Shown in pieces: positions 1 to 13,388 of a stretch of 64,000 bases of DNA. Where the stretch lies: NCBI RefSeq assembly GCF_014208045.1, contig NZ_JACHML010000001.1:1-64000 (forward strand). The letters are read 5' to 3'. The notes under the pieces were generated by a model. That model made no database searches, was not told where the DNA came from, and saw nothing but the letters and a program-made list of their open reading frames with translations. A program made the translations under genes and the position numbers. This stretch comes from Microbacterium thalassium. Its GTDB lineage: Bacteria > Actinomycetota > Actinomycetes > Actinomycetales > Microbacteriaceae. How positions within the stretch are numbered: position 1 is the first letter of the stretch; every line of letters begins with the position of its first letter.

Positions 1-9
1 CGCGTTACG

Positions 10-43
10 CCGAATGGCCACCCTGCGTTGGGTGGCCATTCGG
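10..43 (-). terminator. rRNA operon terminator hairpin
   Basis: A perfect 14-bp inverted repeat (10-23 with 30-43) around a 6-nt loop lies just beyond the 3' end of the 5S gene. There is no T-run on the minus strand after the stem, as is common for actinobacterial terminators. It probably ends transcription of the rRNA operon. Confidence 0.8.
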
Positions 44-54
44 TTTAATGGAAG

Positions 55-171
55 TCCGGCGGTGTCCTACTCTCCCACAGGGTCCCCCCTGCAGTACCAT
101 CGGCGCTGAGAGGCTTAGCTTCCGGGTTCGGAATGTGACCGGGCGTTTCCCTCTCGCTATGGCCGCCGAAA
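55..171 (-). rRNA. rrf: 5S ribosomal RNA
   Basis: The minus strand shows the typical 5S features: a terminal stem (CGGCGG near the 5' end against CCGCCG at the 3' end), the conserved CCGAACCCGGAAGCTAAG segment of loop B/C, and a length of about 117 nt. It is the last gene of the 16S-23S-5S operon and is followed by a strong hairpin. The ends are estimated by eye and could move a few bases. Confidence 0.93.
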
Positions 172-284
172 CACTATTGATGTTTTCGTATCGGTCGCAT
201 AACGAACATGGTTCGTTTGCTGATTCCCGACCGTACATCGGGAACCACTCAGTGGACGCAAGCACCATAGAACGGTGTGTTATC

Positions 285-5329
<5,045 letters not shown>

Positions 5330-5584
5330 AAATTTGCATACACAACCGGGAAAAACGGTCGCGCAGCGAGTTTGATCTGACCAAAGGGATGTCATTGCTG
5401 ACTATCCATTGCCAACCCCACAAGGGGGCTGGTCTTTGATCCAAAAGGAATTCTCAACCAGCCGAAGCTGGACGAGGATTATTTGGCATTTGACAAGTGC
5501 ACGCTGTTGAGTTCTCAAGGATCGGATGCTCCCACCACTGGCCCCCTCACCAGGAGGAGATCAGCCCCGCGGGGCAACTTCACT
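5330..5584 (-). other. rRNA leader with antitermination-like element
   Basis: Transcribed leader between the promoter at 5585-5612 and the 16S gene. It holds the motif TTGAGAACTCAACAGCG (minus strand, about 5502-5519), repeated in modified form in the 16S-23S spacer. The conserved position suggests a boxA-like antitermination or processing signal. No open reading frame of note is present. Confidence 0.6.
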
Positions 5585-5612
5585 ATCTTATCCCATCCGC
5601 GCTCCGTGTCAA
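5585..5612 (-). promoter_or_regulatory. rRNA operon promoter (-35 and -10)
   Basis: On the minus strand a perfect TTGACA -35 (complement of 5607-5612) is followed after 16 nt by TAAGAT (complement of 5585-5590), a good -10 hexamer. It points towards the 16S gene about 255 nt away, giving a leader length normal for actinobacterial rrn operons. Additional upstream promoters are possible, for example near the AT-rich spot at 5789-5802. Confidence 0.75.
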
Positions 5613-5905
5613 ACCGACCGGCGGCGCGTCCAGCTCGCTTCGCGGCTCGCTGAGCCGCATCCCGAACAGGGGGATGTCCTCCACCTCACGAAGCCCAGAC
5701 AGACGTCTGTTCTGCGGATTTTGATGGGGGGTGGTCCGCTGCTTGAGGGGGCGGGGCCTTCCGGCCGCTCCGCTCTCCCTTTGGGGCGAACAAGTAATAC
5801 TTTACGTGGCCCCCACCACTCTGGCGAATCGGCCCCGCATCCCGGGCGTGTCGCACCGCCCCGCCCGTTCGGACCGCCGTCTCGCCGGCCTGCGGCGAGC
5901 CGGAA
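5613..5905. other. upstream rrn region without genes
   Basis: No gene is visible here. A 12-bp perfect palindrome ACAGACGTCTGT lies at 5699-5710, about 90 bp upstream of the rrn -35. An AT-rich patch at 5789-5802 stands out from the GC-rich surroundings. Either could be a regulator site or an additional rRNA promoter, but nothing in the sequence decides between them. Confidence 0.4.
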
Positions 5906-6934
5906 TCACCCCGCCGGGCGGTACCGGAAGGCCACCTTCACGATGCCGTGGTCGCCCGTGCCCGTCTCCTTGTGATCGTCCTCGTTGAGGTGATCGTTCT
6001 CGATGGTCAGGCCGTCGAACAGCCACACGCGCTCCCGGCTGAGGTCGTAGAACTGCTCGCTCACGAGAACGTGGTCAAGCGACTCCCTCAGGTCCTGGAA
6101 GACGTGCGTGTAGTAGACGTCGCGGGTGTCGCGGAACTGCTGCAGCGTCTGCGCCGTGTAGAGGCCGTTGTCCACCCCACCCGTCGAGATGCCCAGCAGG
6201 TAGCGCGGCTGCTCGGTCACGATGTTCAGCGTGTTGCTGTGCTGACCGTCGTTGATGTCGCCGAGGACGATCACGGGCGTCGCCGTGGTCTTCATGACAT
6301 CGGTGAGCAGCACGCGCAGGGCGGCCGCCTCGGCGGTGCGCCGGATCGTGGCCAGTGCCGAGCCGATGGCTTTCCGGTGGGGCTTGAAGGCGGCGGGGTC
6401 GGCGACGAACCAGTCCTCCTCGTCGATGCGGCTCGGCAGCTTCGACTTCAGGTGGGTCACGTACACCTCGGTGTTCGGCTGGTCCTCGCGCAGCATCACG
6501 GAAAGGTGCAGCACCGGCCGCGAGAAGCCGGAGATGCGCACATCGATCGCCGGCGACTGCACGTCCATCGGCCGCGTGCTCTCGAGGCGGAGGGCATCGG
6601 GGAAGTCTTGGATCCACTCGGGGCTTCCCACGAGGAGTCCGGTGCGCACGAGCGCCGCCGTCACGATGCGCGTCCCGTCGGCCGGTTCGGCGACGAGGTC
6701 GTACCGGCCCGCGAGACCCGACGCCGCCAGGATCTCGACCATGGCGTCGCGGTGCCAGAGCTCCTGCAGACCGACGATGTCGGCATCCAGCTCGGCCAGG
6801 CGGCTCCCGGTCCACGCGACCTTTCTCTCGTACTGCTCCTGGGTCCACGGCGTCTGACCGGGGTGCATGTCACGGCCGGGCAGCTGCAGGTTGTACAGGT
6901 TGAATGTGGCGACGCTGAATCGCTGGCGTGTCAT
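5906..6934 (-). CDS. endonuclease/exonuclease/phosphatase-fold hydrolase
   Basis: A 342-residue protein of the EEP superfamily (DNase I / exonuclease III / phosphodiesterase fold). Visible motifs are the N-terminal strand ATFNLYNL, the metal-binding LQELW (Glu) near residue 60, GDIND in the middle, DHVLVS, and GDHGIVKV near the C-terminus, which together make up the usual EEP catalytic set. No signal peptide is seen, so it is probably cytoplasmic. The start at 6934 is preferred over the upstream ATG because GGGAGG lies 7 nt before it and overlaps that upstream ATG. The substrate (nucleic acid, phospholipid or nucleotide) cannot be told from the sequence. Confidence 0.85.
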   Translation of the reverse strand: MTRQRFSVATFNLYNLQLPGRDMHPGQTPWTQEQYERKVAWTGSRLAELDADIVGLQELWHRDAMVEILAASGLAGRYDLVAEPADGTRIVTAALVRTGLLVGSPEWIQDFPDALRLESTRPMDVQSPAIDVRISGFSRPVLHLSVMLREDQPNTEVYVTHLKSKLPSRIDEEDWFVADPAAFKPHRKAIGSALATIRRTAEAAALRVLLTDVMKTTATPVIVLGDINDGQHSNTLNIVTEQPRYLLGISTGGVDNGLYTAQTLQQFRDTRDVYYTHVFQDLRESLDHVLVSEQFYDLSRERVWLFDGLTIENDHLNEDDHKETGTGDHGIVKVAFRYRPAG

Positions 6935-6995
6935 CGGACGACCTCCCATCTTCGAGAGCCGCGACCGCAGGGCCCTGATACGAGGCCGGCGCCCA

Positions 6996-7241
6996 TCAGC
7001 GCTCGGGCGCGTCGGCGACGCCCTCGGGGAAGTCGTGCTCGAGTTCGTCGTGGCTCACGTGCTCGCCGGGGTGCGGGCGCCGGAACGGCGGCGGCGCGGC
7101 CTTCTCGTCGAACGCCGGGCCCGGGGCCGAGCCGTCGTCCTCGTCGAAGATGACGTCCTCGTCGTGATCGATGTCCACCTCGGTGTACGGCTTCGGGCGC
7201 GGCGGCTCGTGCGCCGGCATGAAGGGTTCCGCGCTGGACAT
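6996..7241 (-). CDS. small acidic hypothetical protein
   Basis: An 81-residue protein I do not recognise. It is proline- and acid-rich (DIDHDEDVIFDEDDG in the middle), has no membrane segment and no cysteine, and looks disordered. The start at 7241 is chosen because GGGAG lies 9 nt upstream; an upstream ATG at 7283 has no such site. It lies between the EEP hydrolase and the DUF2461 gene on the same strand, with about 60-70 bp on either side, so co-transcription is possible. Confidence 0.6.
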   Translation of the reverse strand: MSSAEPFMPAHEPPRPKPYTEVDIDHDEDVIFDEDDGSAPGPAFDEKAAPPPFRRPHPGEHVSHDELEHDFPEGVADAPER

Positions 7242-7314
7242 ATGGTCAGTCTCCCAGCCGCCCATCGACGCCACCAGGGGCAAAGGGCCCGGCCGAGGGC
7301 GCCCAGGCGTGGCG

Positions 7315-7956
7315 TCAGTCGCCGACCGTGTCGCCGAGGTTCTCCGAGAGCCAGTCGCACCAGATCGACACGGTCCGCCACCGGTCGCGCACGTCGTCGA
7401 GCGCGCCGGGCGCCCACATCCACTCCGCGACAGGCTCGCGGCGCGAGACGGCGAGACGCTTCAGCCGGAGCAGATCGATGTGCGGATGATCGACCGAGAA
7501 CCCGCGCGGCGCGGTGCGCAGCGCGTCGCCGGCCATGAGTTCGAATCCCGCGTCGCCGACCTCGTCGAGCGTCGCCTCGAGGTCGCCGACGAGCCGGTTG
7601 TCGTCGACGATCGCGCGGAAGCGCGCGAGCATCGCCGGGGTCGCCTCGTACAGCCCGCCGCCGAGCATGAGCCCGTCCTCGGAGAGCTGCAGATAGTGCG
7701 CGGGAGACGATCGCGTGACCATGCCGATCGCCAGCTTGTACGGGGACTTGTCGGCGCTGAAGCGCACGTCGCGGTACGGACGGAAGATCTTCACCGGCCC
7801 GAACTCGCCGGCGAGCTCGTCGCCGATGGCCTCGAACGGCGCACGGACGTTCCGCTCGTAGCGGTCCTTGTTCGCCGTCCACCACTCCTTGGTGTTGTTC
7901 TCGCGCAGTTCCGCATAGAAGGCGGGAGCGTCGGGGTTCAGTCCGGAGAAGTTCAC
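7315..7956 (-). CDS. DUF2461 family protein
   Basis: A 213-residue cytoplasmic protein of the DUF2461 / TIGR02453 family. Typical signatures are FYAELRENNTKEWW near the N-terminus, RPYRDVRFSADKSPYK around residues 60-75, and the GGGLYEATPAMLARFR segment. Length is normal for the family. The biochemical role is unknown. The gene stands alone: about 90 bp downstream of the ferritin gene, with a terminator between them. Confidence 0.88.
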   Translation of the reverse strand: MNFSGLNPDAPAFYAELRENNTKEWWTANKDRYERNVRAPFEAIGDELAGEFGPVKIFRPYRDVRFSADKSPYKLAIGMVTRSSPAHYLQLSEDGLMLGGGLYEATPAMLARFRAIVDDNRLVGDLEATLDEVGDAGFELMAGDALRTAPRGFSVDHPHIDLLRLKRLAVSRREPVAEWMWAPGALDDVRDRWRTVSIWCDWLSENLGDTVGD

Positions 7957-7991
7957 GTCGCGATCGTAGCCTCGCTGCTGCGGCAGACGAC

Positions 7992-8023
7992 AGGCCCGGA
8001 GCCGCCGAAGCGGACCCGGGCCT
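7992..8023 (-). terminator. terminator after the ferritin gene
   Basis: Inverted repeat AGGCCCGG (7992-7999) / CCGGGCCT (8016-8023), with an additional inner CCGC/GCGG pairing, 25 nt downstream of the ferritin stop codon. GC-rich hairpin without a T-run. Confidence 0.65.
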
Positions 8024-8047
8024 GATCAGTCGTGCGTGCCGGAGAGC

Positions 8048-8572
8048 TCAGAGGGCTCCGCCCGCCGCCGGCGGCGCGTCGGCCTCGACGGCGGCGCCCG
8101 AGGGCATGTCGCGGGCGACGAAGTTCTCGATGTCGAAGAGGTTCGTCGTGCGCTCGGCGATGGTCAGCAGCGTCGCCATCGAGGCGACCTCCTCGACCTG
8201 CTCCTTGAGGAACCACAGCATCGCCTGCTCGCCGAGACCGTCGCCCTCGGCGCGCGCCGCGGCGAACAGCGCCTGGATCTGCTCGGACACGCGCTTCTCC
8301 TGCTCGAGAGAGAGGCGGATCGGCTCGGTGTGGTCGGCGAACTCGGTCTGCACCGCGGGAACGCCCGGGATGGTGACGCCCATGTCGCGGTCGAGACGGT
8401 ACTGCACGAGCATCATGGCGTGATTGCGCTCTTCGACGGACTGGCGGTAGAAGTGGCTCGCGAGCTGCGGCAGGTCGTGGTCGTCGAACCAGACCGCGAT
8501 CGCGACATACTGCTGGCTCGCGGCGAACTCGTGGCCGATCTGCTCGGTGAGAAGCTGGTCGAACGTGGTCAT
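8048..8572 (-). CDS. ferritin
   Basis: A 174-residue four-helix ferritin that oxidises and stores iron in a cytoplasmic 24-mer. Ferroxidase-type residues are visible in EFAASQQYVAIAVWF (first helix), the SVEERNHAMMLVQYR motif with its Glu-Glu-x-x-His around residue 50, and the later LEQE and FLKEQVEE helices. It is non-haem ferritin-like rather than bacterioferritin, since no haem-ligand Met region is evident. The start at 8572 has GGAGC 5 nt upstream; the in-frame extension further upstream is not protein-like. It stands alone and is followed by a hairpin terminator. Confidence 0.9.
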   Translation of the reverse strand: MTTFDQLLTEQIGHEFAASQQYVAIAVWFDDHDLPQLASHFYRQSVEERNHAMMLVQYRLDRDMGVTIPGVPAVQTEFADHTEPIRLSLEQEKRVSEQIQALFAAARAEGDGLGEQAMLWFLKEQVEEVASMATLLTIAERTTNLFDIENFVARDMPSGAAVEADAPPAAGGAL

Positions 8573-8648
8573 GGTGCTCCGATCTCGAGGGCTCGCGTAC
8601 GCGGCGCCGCCTGTAGGCGGGCGCCACGAGCAGGATATCGACGCCGAG

Positions 8649-9065
8649 CTATGCGAGCACCTGGTGCATCGTCGTCGAACCGTCCTCGGGGTCGGTGAAT
8701 CCCAGCTTCCGATACAGCGGCTGCCCGGGCGGGTCGGCAAGGAGCGTCACATAGGCGCCACGCGGCGCGCGATCGCGAATCTCGTCGAGCAGGGACTCGA
8801 GGATCCGCCGCCCGATTCCCTGACGCTGGAAGTCCGGATGCGTCGCCATGTCGGCGACGAGCAAGTACCAGCCTCCGTCACCGACCACCCGGCCCATCGC
8901 GACGGTGCGCCCATCGCCGGTGACCGCCCGTCGCCACGCCCAGCTGTTGGCGAGTGCGGGCAGCCCCTGGTCCGGCGTCTTCGGCGACAGCCCCGAGACC
9001 TCGCGGAGCAGCAGATAGTCGTCGAGGTCGGGTGCGGTCGCTTCGACCCGGATGTCGTCGTCCAT
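8649..9065 (-). CDS. GNAT family N-acetyltransferase
   Basis: A 138-residue acetyltransferase of the GNAT fold. The acetyl-CoA pyrophosphate-binding motif A is QRQGIGRRILESLLDEI near residue 80, preceded by the strand WYLLVADMATHPDF and followed by LADPPGQPLYRKLGFTD. The acceptor substrate is unknown. The start at 9065 is preferred because AGGA lies 8 nt upstream; that site sits in one arm of the hairpin at 9073-9104. Confidence 0.85.
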   Translation of the reverse strand: MDDDIRVEATAPDLDDYLLLREVSGLSPKTPDQGLPALANSWAWRRAVTGDGRTVAMGRVVGDGGWYLLVADMATHPDFQRQGIGRRILESLLDEIRDRAPRGAYVTLLADPPGQPLYRKLGFTDPEDGSTTMHQVLA

Positions 9066-9072
9066 GCCGCCC

Positions 9073-9104
9073 ATCCTGACGGACCGGATGGGGTCCGTCA
9101 GGAT
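9073..9104 (-). terminator. hairpin terminator after the SDR gene
   Basis: A perfect 12-bp stem (9073-9084 with 9093-9104) and 8-nt loop lies 10 nt downstream of the SDR stop codon. The arm nearest the GNAT gene contains that gene's Shine-Dalgarno AGGA, so the hairpin could also restrain GNAT translation on read-through transcripts. Confidence 0.7.
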
Positions 9105-9113
9105 CCTGTGACG

Positions 9114-9917
9114 TCAGTTGAGCAGGTCCGCCATCTGCTTGCCGATCATCTCGGTCGCCATCTTGGGGTTCAGGCGCGACAGGCGGTCCATCATGGCCGC
9201 ATCCGACCCGATCGTGGCGCGGAAGCGCCCCTTCTCGATGGCCTCGACGATGACGCGCGCGGCCTCGGTCGGGCTGGTCATCTTGCGCTTGCTCTCGGCA
9301 CCGGCCTCGGGGGCGGCCTGCAGCCGCGCGCCGGAGTTCGCGGCGATGTTGGTGTCGATCGCGCCCGGGTAGATGGCCGTCACGGCGACGTTCGTCCCGA
9401 GCAGCTCGGCGTACAGCGCCTCGGAGAGCAGCGACACCGCCGCCTTCGATGCGCCGTAGACGGCCTGACCGGGAACCGGCGCGTACGCACCCATGCTGGC
9501 GACGTTCAGCAGCGACGCCTCGGGACGCTCGGTCAGCAGCGGCAGGAACGCCTTGACCATGTTGATGACTCCCCAGAAGTTCACGTTCATGACCTTCTCG
9601 ATCTCGGAGTAGTCCAGGTCGATCACGCGCTCGAACTTCTGGATGACGCCAGCGATGTTCGCGACACCGTCGACCGCTCCGTGCGCGGCGACGACGGCCT
9701 CGGGAAGAGCCTCGACGGCGGCCCGGTCGGTGATGTTCACGGCATGCATGGTGAACCGGTCGCCGGCCTGGGCGAGTTCGGCCGTGCCCTCCATGCTCTC
9801 TTCGTTGAGGTCGACGCCGGCGACGGATGCCCCGCCCGCCAGCAGCCGGAGCGCGACGGCCCGTCCGATGCCGCTGCCTGCGCCGGTGACGACGAAGACC
9901 TTTCCTGCGATGTCCAT
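9114..9917 (-). CDS. short-chain dehydrogenase/reductase (SDR)
   Basis: A 267-residue classical SDR. It has the NAD(P)-binding TGAGSGIGRA at residues 12-21, Asp in GVDLNEE suggesting NAD preference, the NNAG-equivalent VANIAGV, Ser in LLNVASMG and the YGASK catalytic Tyr-Lys around residue 158. The C-terminal half (SPTEAARVIVEAIEKGR) resembles the group of actinobacterial SDRs acting on hydrophobic alcohols. The substrate is unknown. The start at 9917 has GGAAGGAAG upstream. A perfect palindrome 52 bp upstream (9969-9990) is a likely repressor site. Confidence 0.88.
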   Translation of the reverse strand: MDIAGKVFVVTGAGSGIGRAVALRLLAGGASVAGVDLNEESMEGTAELAQAGDRFTMHAVNITDRAAVEALPEAVVAAHGAVDGVANIAGVIQKFERVIDLDYSEIEKVMNVNFWGVINMVKAFLPLLTERPEASLLNVASMGAYAPVPGQAVYGASKAAVSLLSEALYAELLGTNVAVTAIYPGAIDTNIAANSGARLQAAPEAGAESKRKMTSPTEAARVIVEAIEKGRFRATIGSDAAMMDRLSRLNPKMATEMIGKQMADLLN

Positions 9918-9968
9918 GGTTCTTCCTTCCCGCGCGACGCGCTCCACTGTGCGCCGCGCCCGTTCATG

Positions 9969-9990
9969 AACCGGACATATACGTCCGGTT
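9969..9990. promoter_or_regulatory. palindromic operator upstream of the SDR gene
   Basis: Perfect inverted repeat AACCGGAC (9969-9976) / GTCCGGTT (9983-9990) around ATATAC, 52 bp before the SDR start. Spacing and size fit a TetR-type dimer site overlapping the promoter. No tetR-like gene is adjacent, so the regulator would be encoded elsewhere. Confidence 0.6.
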
Positions 9991-10132
9991 ACACCCATCG
10001 TACGTCCTCGCGGACGCACGGGCGCGACGCGGGCGCACTCCACAGCGAGGTCTCAGGCGTGCCCCGTCGGCCGTCGAGACGCGGCGATCCGCGGGTCGGC
10101 GCCGGCGGGCGCACGACGCCGCGCGGGAGACC

Positions 10133-11038
10133 TCACTCGTCCGCGGTCTCCCGCTTTCCGCGCATCACCAGCAGCGGGTCGGGGGTGCCGATGACCTCGT
10201 CGTCCCTGCCCTCGTAGTCGAACTGGGTGAGGAAGTACCGCATCGCGTTCAGGCGCGCGCGCTTCTTGTCGTTGGAGCGGACGATGATCCACGGCGCGTC
10301 CTTCTTGTCGGTGCGGCGGAACATCTCCTCCTTGGCCTCGGTGTAGGCCTCCCACTTGTCCAGCGACGCGATGTCCATGGGCGACAGCTTCCAGCGGCGC
10401 ACGGGATCGAGCTGACGGATCGCGAACCGCGTGCGCTGCTCGGTGCGCGACACCGAGAACCAGAACTTCGTGACGTGGATGCCCGAGTCCACCAGCATCC
10501 GCTCGAACGCCGGAGCCTGGTCCATGAAGGTCTCGTACTCCTCGTCGGTGCAGAAGCCCATCACCCGCTCGACGCCGGCCCGGTTGTACCAGGACCGGTC
10601 GAACATGACGATCTCGCCGAGGGACGGGAAGTGCTGGATGTACCGCTGGAAGTACCACTGACCGCGCTCGCGGTCGCTGGGCTTGGTCAGGGCGACCACG
10701 CGCGCAGACCGCGGATTCATGTGCTCGGTGAACCGCTTGATGGTGCCGCCCTTGCCGGCGGCATCCCGCCCCTCGAACAGGATGATCGCGCGCCGGCCGG
10801 TGTCTTCGAGCCAGTACTGGAACTTCAGCAGCTCGACCTGCAGCTTGTACTTCTCGAACTCGTACTCGTCGCGGCTCATCCGCTCGTCGTACGGATACCC
10901 CTCCTGCCAGGTGTAGACGGGGTTGCCGCGGGGGTCGATCAGATCGGGGTCGGGCGAGTGGCCGTCGCGGACCGAGTACCCCAGCTGGCGCAGACGCTCG
11001 ATGTATTCGCGCAGGCTCTCGACGTGAAGCTCTTCCAT
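10133..11038 (-). CDS. ppk2: polyphosphate kinase 2 (PPK2)
   Basis: A 301-residue PPK2, which moves phosphate between polyphosphate and nucleotides. The P-loop-like GRDAAGKGGTIKRF lies around residue 88, followed by the lid and Walker-B-type DRSWYNRAGVERVMGF and the ARVVALTKPSDRERGQWYFQRY segment characteristic of the family. Its length fits single-domain class I enzymes that make NTP from NDP. The start at 11038 has GGAACGGAG upstream; the longer in-frame extension is shadow sequence. It stands alone, between the SDR and the arsDA pair. Confidence 0.93.
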   Translation of the reverse strand: MEELHVESLREYIERLRQLGYSVRDGHSPDPDLIDPRGNPVYTWQEGYPYDERMSRDEYEFEKYKLQVELLKFQYWLEDTGRRAIILFEGRDAAGKGGTIKRFTEHMNPRSARVVALTKPSDRERGQWYFQRYIQHFPSLGEIVMFDRSWYNRAGVERVMGFCTDEEYETFMDQAPAFERMLVDSGIHVTKFWFSVSRTEQRTRFAIRQLDPVRRWKLSPMDIASLDKWEAYTEAKEEMFRRTDKKDAPWIIVRSNDKKRARLNAMRYFLTQFDYEGRDDEVIGTPDPLLVMRGKRETADE

Positions 11039-11230
11039 GCGTGCTCCGTTCCTTGCGCGCGTCTCGCCCCGCCGCCCGGAGGGCGGGACCGTGGACACCG
11101 TCGGTGCCGGCCCACGCCCCATCCTGACAGCGCGGCACGCGGGAGCGGAAGCGGCGCGGCGTCTGCTCCCCCTCGGTTCCACGCCATTCGACGGGCCGGG
11201 GTCACGACCGAGGCGAGGCTCGACCGGTTC

Positions 11231-12988
11231 TCAGGTCGGCTGGGGGACGCCGCCGAGCGCCAGGAGCCTGGGCACTCCGATCGGCTCAGCGGCCATGAGC
11301 GGGACGACCGCGAGCCGGTCGGCGTACCCGCGGACCCGCTCGAACTGCGACGCCTCGCTGCGCGCGCGGGCGCGCAGGAACGGCGAGGAGGGTCGGGACG
11401 CGGCGATCGAGTTGTTGACGACCCACGCCCAGGGGTGGATGCCCGCACGCTCGAGGTCTCCCTGGAGGGCGGCTGCTTCGAGCACCGGGGTGGTCTCGGC
11501 GAGCGTGACGATGACCACCTTCGTCTGAGCCGGGTCCTGCAGCCTCATCAGCGGCGTCGTGAACCCGAAGCCGGACTCGCCCATCTGGCGCGCGATCTCG
11601 CGGTGATAGGAGCCGGTGGCATCCAGCAGGAGCAGGGTGTGACCGGTCGGCGCGGTGTCGACGATGACGAACCGGCGGCGCGACTGGTGCACGACGTGGG
11701 AGAACTGCTGGAAGACGGCGACCTCCTCAGTGCACGGGGACATGAGGTCCTCGGCGAGGGCCGTGCGGCCGTCCTCGTCGAGCCCTGCGCCCTTCGTCTC
11801 CATCACATGAGCCCGGTACTGCTCGAGCGCTGTCACGGGGTCGATCCGCGACACCGTGAGGTCGCCGATCCCGCCATCGAGGGTCGCCGTGAGGTGCGCC
11901 GCCGGATCGGTCGTCGTGAGCAGCACGTCGTGACCGCGCGCGGCGAGCGCGACCGCGACCGAGGCGGCGACCGTGGTCTTGCCCACGCCGCCCTTGCCCA
12001 TGAACATCACCAGGCCGTGCCCGTCGGATTCGATGGCGTCGACGAGCACGCCCAGGTCGGCATCCGCGATCTCCACGTCCTCCGACGAATCGGCGGCGGC
12101 GTCGGCGGCGGGCGGCGCGAACAGCGCGCGGAGCGCGTCGACGCCCACGATGTTGTGCGCCGTGAGCCCGATGACGTCGCGCGGGAGCACGGCCAGAGTC
12201 GCCGGCATCGCCGCGAGGGCGGCGGATTCGCGTTCGCGGACCGCGACCGCGAGGGGCTCCTCGCCGGCCGCTTCGGGCAGCACGCCGTTGACGACCATGC
12301 GAGAGTCCGTCATCCCGATGGCGGAGAGCTCGCCCAGGGTGCGGGCCGCCTCCTCGAGCGACGAGGTCTGCGGGCGGGCGACCAGGATCAGGCGGGTGCG
12401 GGTGGGATCGGTCAGCGCCGCGACGGCGGCGGCGTACGTGGCGCGATGCTTGTCGAGCCCCGAGAGCGGCCCGAGGCATGAGGCGTCTCCGCCCGTGGCG
12501 AGGAACTCGGTCCAGGATCCCGGCAGCTGGAGCAGTCGGATCGTGTGCCCGGTCGGCGCGGTGTCGAACACGATGTGGTCGTAGCCGGCATAGGCCGCCT
12601 CATCGGTGAGCAGCTCGGTGAACTCGTCGAACGAGGCGATCTCGGTGGTGCACGACCCCGACAGGCTCTCGGCGATGCCCGCGAGCTCGACCTCGGGGAG
12701 GAGCCCGCGCACCGGCCCGATGATGCGCTCGCGGTAGGCATCCGCGGCCGCCTCCGGATCGATCTCGAGGGCGTCGAGGCCGGGGACCGCGGTGATCTCG
12801 GTGACGGTGTTGCCGACCGTCACGTCGAAGACCTGTCCGACGTTGGACGCGGGATCGGTGCTCACCAGCAGCACCCGCCGCCCGCGCGCGGCGAGGTCGA
12901 CCGCCGTCGCGCACGCGACCGAGGTCTTGCCGACGCCGCCCTTGCCGGTGAAGAACAGGAACCGCGGGGCCCGGTCGAGGAAGCGCAT
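11231..12988 (-). CDS. arsA: arsenical pump-driving ATPase ArsA (tandem)
   Basis: A 585-residue ArsA with two homologous nucleotide-binding halves. The P-loops are GKGGVGKT near residue 16 and again near residue 327, each followed by a VSTDPAS/TTTDPAA switch. Cysteines sit in SGSCTTEIASF, GDASCLGP and MSPCTEEVAVF, the places expected for the three metalloid-binding Cys of ArsA. DTAPTGHT switch II motifs occur in both halves. It starts 7 nt after arsD stops, so the two are co-transcribed. ArsA normally energises ArsB or Acr3, but neither is present nearby. Confidence 0.92.
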   Translation of the reverse strand: MRFLDRAPRFLFFTGKGGVGKTSVACATAVDLAARGRRVLLVSTDPASNVGQVFDVTVGNTVTEITAVPGLDALEIDPEAAADAYRERIIGPVRGLLPEVELAGIAESLSGSCTTEIASFDEFTELLTDEAAYAGYDHIVFDTAPTGHTIRLLQLPGSWTEFLATGGDASCLGPLSGLDKHRATYAAAVAALTDPTRTRLILVARPQTSSLEEAARTLGELSAIGMTDSRMVVNGVLPEAAGEEPLAVAVRERESAALAAMPATLAVLPRDVIGLTAHNIVGVDALRALFAPPAADAAADSSEDVEIADADLGVLVDAIESDGHGLVMFMGKGGVGKTTVAASVAVALAARGHDVLLTTTDPAAHLTATLDGGIGDLTVSRIDPVTALEQYRAHVMETKGAGLDEDGRTALAEDLMSPCTEEVAVFQQFSHVVHQSRRRFVIVDTAPTGHTLLLLDATGSYHREIARQMGESGFGFTTPLMRLQDPAQTKVVIVTLAETTPVLEAAALQGDLERAGIHPWAWVVNNSIAASRPSSPFLRARARSEASQFERVRGYADRLAVVPLMAAEPIGVPRLLALGGVPQPT

Positions 12989-12995
12989 GCTCGTG

Positions 12996-13388
12996 TCAGC
13001 AGCAGCCGGAGCCGCCGCAGCAGCCCGAGGACGCGGCGCCGGATAGCCCGAGCTCGGTCCGCCCGTCCGGCGCGGGCGGCGGCGCGCCGACGCCGGCGAC
13101 CTCGAGGAGCAGCTCTCGCGTCGGGTACCCGCCCGCCGCGATCGTCACGCCGTCGGCGATCGTGAGAGGAAGCCCCTTCGAGCCCACGGTGTGCATGAAC
13201 CCGCGCACGGTCTCATCGGTCGTGAAGGCGACCGGGTCGTTCGCGAGGTTGTGGCGGCTGATGTCCACGCCGAGCTCTTGGAGTCGGCGGACGTCGGCGG
13301 TGATGGTCACCAGGGCCTCGTCGACGTCGACACCGCACACACCGGTATCGCAGCACAGGGCGGCTTCGTAGATGCGGATCGCGGTCAT
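12996..13388 (-). CDS. arsD: arsenic metallochaperone ArsD
   Basis: A 130-residue ArsD, which hands As(III)/Sb(III) to ArsA. The key Cys12, Cys13 and Cys18 are present in LCCDTGVCG, and the C-terminus carries two extra vicinal pairs (CCGGSGCC), as in the plasmid R773 protein. The start at 13388 has GGAGG 7 nt upstream. The gene heads an arsD-arsA operon. The intergenic region shared with the divergent glycosyltransferase gene has an 8-bp-stem hairpin (13440-13460) but no recognised ArsR site. Confidence 0.93.
   Translation of the reverse strand: MTAIRIYEAALCCDTGVCGVDVDEALVTITADVRRLQELGVDISRHNLANDPVAFTTDETVRGFMHTVGSKGLPLTIADGVTIAAGGYPTRELLLEVAGVGAPPPAPDGRTELGLSGAASSGCCGGSGCC

Noticed and set aside
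5948..7153. Long ORF on the plus strand over the EEP hydrolase and neighbours
   Set aside because: Antisense shadow of high-GC genes with low-complexity, Arg-rich translation.
10475..12481. 668-codon plus-strand ORF antisense to ppk2 and arsA
   Set aside because: The minus strand carries two clearly recognisable enzymes in normal frames. The plus ORF has no motif.
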